A DNA stretch of 64,000 nt from Trichococcus collinsii (GTDB lineage Bacteria > Bacillota > Bacilli > Lactobacillales > Aerococcaceae), in the NCBI RefSeq assembly GCF_900107505.1, contig NZ_FNQH01000001.1, positions 656,891-720,890 on the forward strand, read 5' to 3'. The stretch's first letter is position 1. Each line of letters begins with the position of its first letter. The notes under the pieces are model-generated. The model saw only the letters and a list, made by a program, of their open reading frames with translations. It searched no databases and was not told the origin of the DNA. A program made the position numbers and the translations under genes. Positions 60,455 to 64,000 of this stretch are shown piece by piece.

Positions 60455-60898
60455 TTATAACTCCTGAGACAAGATTTCCAACACCAATATTTCGCTGTAG
60501 GCATTTTGTAGGGTCACGGTCGCAGTGACTTTTCCGGTCTCATCCATCACGCAGTGCACGATTCCTTCTTCGAAAGAAAGGACGGCTGGTACGATTAGAT
60601 TTTCCGGAGTTGATGCTTCTTCATTTCGATTTTTCAGCCAATAGTCGGTGTAGGCCAGCAAAGTTTGTGCTTTGTAGTGGTTTTCCGTCAATCTATACAG
60701 ATAGAGCTGATTCTCATATACCCGAATAATTCCGAAAAGCATCATTTGTGAAAGGAATAGGTAGAAAATGGTGATTGGCAAAATGGAACCGCCTTTTCTC
60801 CGTAAATGATCACTCTTAAATGGGTACCTTAGGTAAGATGAGATGCGCTCTGCGCGTCTGGTCGTCCGAAAGCGTAGCCTGGATAGAAATCCCTTCAT
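60455..60898 (-). CDS. comGG: ComGG-like competence pilus minor protein
   Basis: The last gene of the comG operon, positionally and structurally ComGG. A basic N-terminus is followed by KGGSILPITIFYLFLSQMML, a single hydrophobic helix as in minor pseudopilins, then about 95 polar residues. The only start upstream of the KGG motif is ATG 60898, giving an 83-bp overlap with comGF. This is unusual, so the true start is uncertain. Sequence conservation in this family is low, so the assignment rests on position and layout. Confidence 0.7.
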   Translation of the reverse strand: MKGFLSRLRFRTTRRAERISSYLRYPFKSDHLRRKGGSILPITIFYLFLSQMMLFGIIRVYENQLYLYRLTENHYKAQTLLAYTDYWLKNRNEEASTPENLIVPAVLSFEEGIVHCVMDETGKVTATVTLQNAYSEILVLEILSQEL

Positions 60899-61283
60899 TG
60901 GTCACCTCGTATTTTAGCGCTTTGACATGCAGCAACATCGGATGATAGCCTTCCCCATTTTTGTAACGGAGGACTTTGTTGATCCGGAATTCATAGGTGT
61001 AGGCAGCTGTATCGGCTTGATGTATTGATTTTGTGCGGATGGTCGTGCTGGCCTTTTGCACCAGCAACTCATCCTCCAACTCATGCTCGAGTTGAATAAG
61101 GAAAAGATGCCATTCCGCGTCCTGGGTCTTCTCCATCTGGCTATTCGAAGTGCGGATGACCTCCATGCCTCCCACCATCAGCAGGAGCACCATCGTATTT
61201 ACCATCAGTGCAAATGTCGCTTCCAACAAAGTGAATCCAGCTTGTGATCGTTTATGGGTCTTTCGTTTGGATTTCATCGGCAC
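60816..61283 (-). CDS. comGF: ComGF-like competence minor pseudopilin
   Basis: A 155-residue type IV pilin-like protein. The prepilin motif is SQAGFTLLEATFALMVNTMV, cleaved between Gly and Phe by ComC, with Glu at +5 of the mature protein. Mature beta-rich domain follows. The start is GTG 61283 (or ATG 61277). It overlaps comGE by 32 bp. Together with ComGC, GD, GE and GG it forms the pseudopilus for DNA uptake. Confidence 0.85.
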   Translation of the reverse strand: MPMKSKRKTHKRSQAGFTLLEATFALMVNTMVLLLMVGGMEVIRTSNSQMEKTQDAEWHLFLIQLEHELEDELLVQKASTTIRTKSIHQADTAAYTYEFRINKVLRYKNGEGYHPMLLHVKALKYEVTNEGISIQATLSDDQTRRAHLILPKVPI

Positions 61284-61593
61284 GCACAGTCACCCTTTCT
61301 TTCCCGTCACCGCCGCTCACAACCAACTCTGCGGTTTCCGAATCCCAAGTAGTGGTGAACAGAATCCCTCCGGAAGCCTGATTGCCGATCAGGCTTCCTC
61401 CTCTGGCGATGACCTGCATCTGGTCCTGGGCGACCCTCCAGTAAGCAATTTCTGCTCCTGCCGCTTTTAAAGTCGTGAAAAATTGAACGGAATGCGGCAT
61501 CAGCACATAGAGCGAGATACTGACCATGGCCAAAGCGATCAGACTTTCAAAAAGCATATAACCACTGCTATCGTTTAGTTTTATTGACTTCAT
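61252..61593 (-). CDS. comGE: ComGE-like competence minor pseudopilin
   Basis: A 113-residue protein with a class III-like N-terminal helix, SSGYMLFESLIALAMVSISL, in which Gly-Tyr-x-Leu-x-Glu-Ser replaces the canonical Gly-Phe-Thr-Leu-x-Glu. It overlaps comGD by 26 bp and comGF by 32 bp. Assignment is by position in the comG operon and helix pattern. The rest of the protein is short and variable as usual for ComGE. Confidence 0.8.
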   Translation of the reverse strand: MKSIKLNDSSGYMLFESLIALAMVSISLYVLMPHSVQFFTTLKAAGAEIAYWRVAQDQMQVIARGGSLIGNQASGGILFTTTWDSETAELVVSGGDGKERVTVRADEIQTKDP

Positions 61594-62014
61594 AACGACC
61601 GCTCCCCAATTGTATTGTGATGGTATAACGATATCGAGCCGTTTCCATGATGATGGTGTTCGGCTGTAAATACCCGCTGCCTCCTTTGATGAATCCGGTG
61701 TAGCCTTGGATCACCTTGGCCCCTTCAGGCAACAACAGCTTCCGGTTGATGTAACGATCCGATACGGCACCGTCTTTAAAAACAGCGTAATGCGTTGTCC
61801 CGATTGGACGTACGACATCGATATTGACGCCTTTTCCAGTGATGACCGCATAACTCTGCGCCGTGTGCAGTTCCGTAAGAAAATCGTCCAAAAACAGGTT
61901 GAACGCGAATTCATCCGTTGCGGTTTCCAATTGCGGGGTCAGCAACAAGATCATGGATGCGACCATCAGCACCAACAGACTCTCCATTAAAGTAAATCCG
62001 CTTTTATGCATCAT
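61568..62014 (-). CDS. comGD: ComGD-like competence minor pseudopilin
   Basis: A 148-residue pseudopilin with prepilin site HKSGFTLMESLLVLMVASMI (cleavage Gly-Phe, Glu+5). The C-terminal domain is rich in beta structure (YRYTITIQLGSGRYEV). It follows comGC with an 18-bp gap. Expected in the membrane and then in the pseudopilus crossing the cell wall. Confidence 0.87.
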   Translation of the reverse strand: MMHKSGFTLMESLLVLMVASMILLLTPQLETATDEFAFNLFLDDFLTELHTAQSYAVITGKGVNIDVVRPIGTTHYAVFKDGAVSDRYINRKLLLPEGAKVIQGYTGFIKGGSGYLQPNTIIMETARYRYTITIQLGSGRYEVNKTKR

Positions 62015-62031
62015 CCATTCCTACATTCGGA

Positions 62032-62352
62032 TTATTCGATTTTGGACACATTACCGTCTGTTATCGTCAGTTTTGTGGTCGCTTGGGCCACTTGATTGTC
62101 ACTTAGGTATCCACCAGCCTTGAGTTCAGTAAAATTGGCAGCTTCCGTCCCCGTATCGAGTTCGTACATGTCGGCTTGGGTCTGCACGACAACCGCCAAT
62201 GCATCCGTGCCTTTAGTCTCCACGCTAGATTTCGTGTTCGCCACATTTGGGATAATCATCAGCATCAGCACAGAGATGATGAATAGAACCAAAACCATTT
62301 CCATAAGAGTAAAAGCTTGTTTATTTTTTAGTGTTTTTTTGATCGATTTCAT
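62032..62352 (-). CDS. comGC: ComGC, major competence pseudopilin
   Basis: A 106-residue major pilin of the transformation pilus. The N-terminal signature KQAFTLMEMVLVLFIISVLM has Ala rather than Gly before the cleaved Phe, as in many ComGC proteins. It is followed by the family text IIPNVANTKSSV and VVVQTQADMYELD. The start ATG shares a base with the comGB stop (TAATG), implying coupling. Length matches the family. Confidence 0.93.
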   Translation of the reverse strand: MKSIKKTLKNKQAFTLMEMVLVLFIISVLMLMIIPNVANTKSSVETKGTDALAVVVQTQADMYELDTGTEAANFTELKAGGYLSDNQVAQATTKLTITDGNVSKIE

Positions 62353-63446
62353 TAATACATTCCTCCTAATGAGCTTAGCATCGGCATCAACAAGATTAGA
62401 TAGATCGCCATCACGATAACGGCAACCATGAGAAATAATACAGGCTGCAGCCAGCCAATCTTCTGTTCAATGTCCGCGATCAGCAACCGGAAACATTCTT
62501 CGCTGTACATGCTCAACTTGATCGGCAATTGACTGGTGAGTTCGCCATGATAGATGATCCAGCCCATCTCTTCTTTGAAGATGGGATAACGTTTGATGAT
62601 CGTTGTCAGGCTATCTCCCTTCATCAACCCTTCCTCCACTAATCCGGATATTTCCTTCATCCAGGCAGTTCCTTCGTCGCTACGCATCAGCGAAACGATT
62701 TGGTTCAATTGCATGCCGTTGCGGAAGAAATAAGCGTATTCGCGGCAGAAAAAAAAGGAATAATAGAGTTGGACCCATTTGCTGAAGAGCGGAATCCTGC
62801 AGAAAAACAACGACTTTTGGAAAGCTGACTTCTTTTTCAAATAACTTTTTGCCAGCAAGAACACACTGGCACTCAAGGCTAAACTCCCCAATATTATGAG
62901 CGGCAGGTTTTCCAGGTAACTAAGTATGAAGCGGACCATCACGCCGGAACCTTCTTCCGAGGGCACCAGCATTGTTTCCAAACTGGGAAGCAGAACCTGC
63001 CTGATCGCAATCAGCATCCCATTCGCGAATACCAGTAAAAACAACGGATAGATCAAAACTTTTCTGAGCTTATGCAGCTGTTTGTCCTTTTCCGTCAGGA
63101 AGTCTGAACAAAACAACAAGGTTTCCGTCAATTTCCCGTGAAGGAAGGAAAGTCGCAGCTGCGAGACGACTTGCTCCGAAAAGCCGCAGCCAGCTAATGC
63201 ATCCGCAAGATTGATTCCTGTCTCCAGTTTGACCAGCATGCGCTGGATATCATCCACGCGCTTCGGTTGCATCAGCTCCAGGAAAGAGAGACCCTCGGAT
63301 AACGAAAAACCTTCCTTCAGCAATTCTCCCAAGCGCCTCAGAAAATAAGCCTGCTCTTTTGCCTGCCAACGATTTTCAGACGAGATTCTCCAGGTAATTT
63401 TTTTCCGTAATGTATCCACATGCATAGGCTTTGCGCAATTTGTCAT
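62352..63446 (-). CDS. comGB: ComGB, competence pilus inner-membrane platform protein
   Basis: About 360 residues of a type II secretion F-domain platform protein. Two GspF-like cytosolic domains (FFLRRLGELLKEGFSLSEGL-type start; here AYFLRRLGELLKEGFSLSEG) alternate with membrane helices (VLIYPLFLLVFANGMLIAI; NLPLIILGSLALSASVFLLA; PVLFLMVAVIVMAIYLILLM). It anchors the ComGA motor and pilus assembly. The start is uncertain (63446 or 63425), since neither has a good ribosome site; the comGA stop lies inside the overlap. Confidence 0.9.
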   Translation of the reverse strand: MTNCAKPMHVDTLRKKITWRISSENRWQAKEQAYFLRRLGELLKEGFSLSEGLSFLELMQPKRVDDIQRMLVKLETGINLADALAGCGFSEQVVSQLRLSFLHGKLTETLLFCSDFLTEKDKQLHKLRKVLIYPLFLLVFANGMLIAIRQVLLPSLETMLVPSEEGSGVMVRFILSYLENLPLIILGSLALSASVFLLAKSYLKKKSAFQKSLFFCRIPLFSKWVQLYYSFFFCREYAYFFRNGMQLNQIVSLMRSDEGTAWMKEISGLVEEGLMKGDSLTTIIKRYPIFKEEMGWIIYHGELTSQLPIKLSMYSEECFRLLIADIEQKIGWLQPVLFLMVAVIVMAIYLILLMPMLSSLGGMY

Positions 63447-63990
63447 TCAGTGTGACAAATCGCTTTCCGTCCTCCCTGTTCTGCAGATGATTCTGCAGTT
63501 GCTTTCCTGACAATATTTCGTAGATTGCAGCCGACTTTTCGTTTACCTGATAGTGGGAACAGTGAATCGTGCACTTACCGAAGCACAGCGGACAATATTT
63601 TGCGATCAGACGTTGGGAGACGACAGCGAGCAGCGTCTGCTTCATTTGTTCGGAAGAAATAGCCAGTTCCCGCAACCTTTCCAATACGCCGAACGACTCT
63701 TTGGCATGGATTGTTGCGATCACCAAGTGCCCCGTCAATGCGCTTCTCACTACCATTTTGGCTGTTTCCTCATCCCGTATTTCGCCTATGACGAGAATGT
63801 CCGGATGATGGCGCAGGCACTGGCGGATGAGCAGGTCGTAAGTGATGCCCGCAGCTTCGTTCACTTCAGCCTGCAGAAACAGCGGCTCTTCAATTTCGAC
63901 CGGATCTTCCATCGTAATAGCATGAGTTTTATGACTATGCATGAACAGGTGAGAATATCCTTTATTTATAAAGGTTTTAGAGTCTTGCGT
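63376..63990 (-). pseudogene. comGA: comGA, C-terminal half only (no Walker A; in-frame stop upstream)
   Basis: The frame gives about 190-205 residues of the competence pilus ATPase. It contains the Asp-box ITMEDPVEI, Walker B HHPDILVIGEIRDEETA, the His-box TGHLVIATIHAKESFGVLER, and a C-terminal zinc-binding-like YCPLCFGKCTIHC. Intact ComGA proteins need another 130-150 N-terminal residues including GPTGSGKT. Here an in-frame TAA stands at 63991-63993, and the last 60 bases of the window encode no GxxGxGK in any frame. Either the gene is decayed or frameshifted, or another element is inserted just beyond the edge. A start at ATG 63942 would give a motor without a P-loop. Confidence 0.75.
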
Positions 63991-64000
63991 TTAGACCACA

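Overview
The window is a chromosomal segment of a low-to-mid GC Gram-positive bacterium of the order Lactobacillales. Evidence: gpsB-rnpB-ypsC order, a FabT-controlled type II fatty-acid cluster with FabK as the enoyl reductase, a class B RNase P RNA, strong GGAGG ribosome sites, and a Bacilli-type comG operon. A Carnobacteriaceae member (for example a Trichococcus-like organism) would fit, but the genus is inference from protein flavour only.

Layout. 1-3.9 kb: 5' part of prmA, a DUF3013 gene, an unknown gene, gpsB, rnpB and the THUMP methyltransferase ypsC. 3.9-10.4 kb: a cluster of NAD(P)H oxidoreductases (zinc alcohol dehydrogenase, three aldo-keto reductases, two short-chain or NAD-binding reductases, one broken alcohol dehydrogenase). 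Four of its promoters share a MerR-type architecture: a 19-bp spacer filled by an inverted repeat. 10.4-12.3 kb: an RNase HI-like gene, a cold-shock gene and a TPR-like protein gene. 12.3-22.1 kb: the complete minus-strand operon fabT-fabH-acpP-fabK-fabD-fabG-fabF-accB-fabZ-accC-accD-accA, preceded by three abutting FabT boxes. 22.3-23.7 kb: two small genes and two tandem tRNA-Arg(TCT) genes.

23.85-47.40 kb is an AT-rich integrated element of about 23.5 kb. It sits in the 3' end of the ynbB (methionine gamma-lyase family) gene. About 97 bp of that gene end is present at both edges, and the gene's original terminator hairpin is stranded at the far left edge. The right arm holds a tyrosine integrase, an XRE regulator with repeated CACGTAA-type sites, an AEP/VirE primase-helicase and an iteron-containing origin-like region, as in phage satellites, but there are no packaging or capsid genes. 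The rest is defence cargo: McrBC with a co-transcribed unknown membrane protein, an AIPR-like protein divergent from a small XRE regulator, two AbiH proteins, a stand-alone DUF262 protein, a lipoprotein nuclease, a serine recombinase, a gene pair that may be joined by -1 frameshifting, and several decayed genes (BRCT, resolvase HTH, LysR, IS-like ends).

47.3-60.2 kb: ancestral minus-strand chromosome, folD-xseA-xseB-ispA-tlyA-recN-GDPD-miaA-hflX-ynbB as one long operon, then pepP, efp, yqhY and nusB. 60.4-64 kb: the competence pilus operon comGA-comGG. The 5' half of comGA is not intact at the window edge: there is an in-frame stop and no Walker A motif, so the gene is decayed, frameshifted or interrupted.
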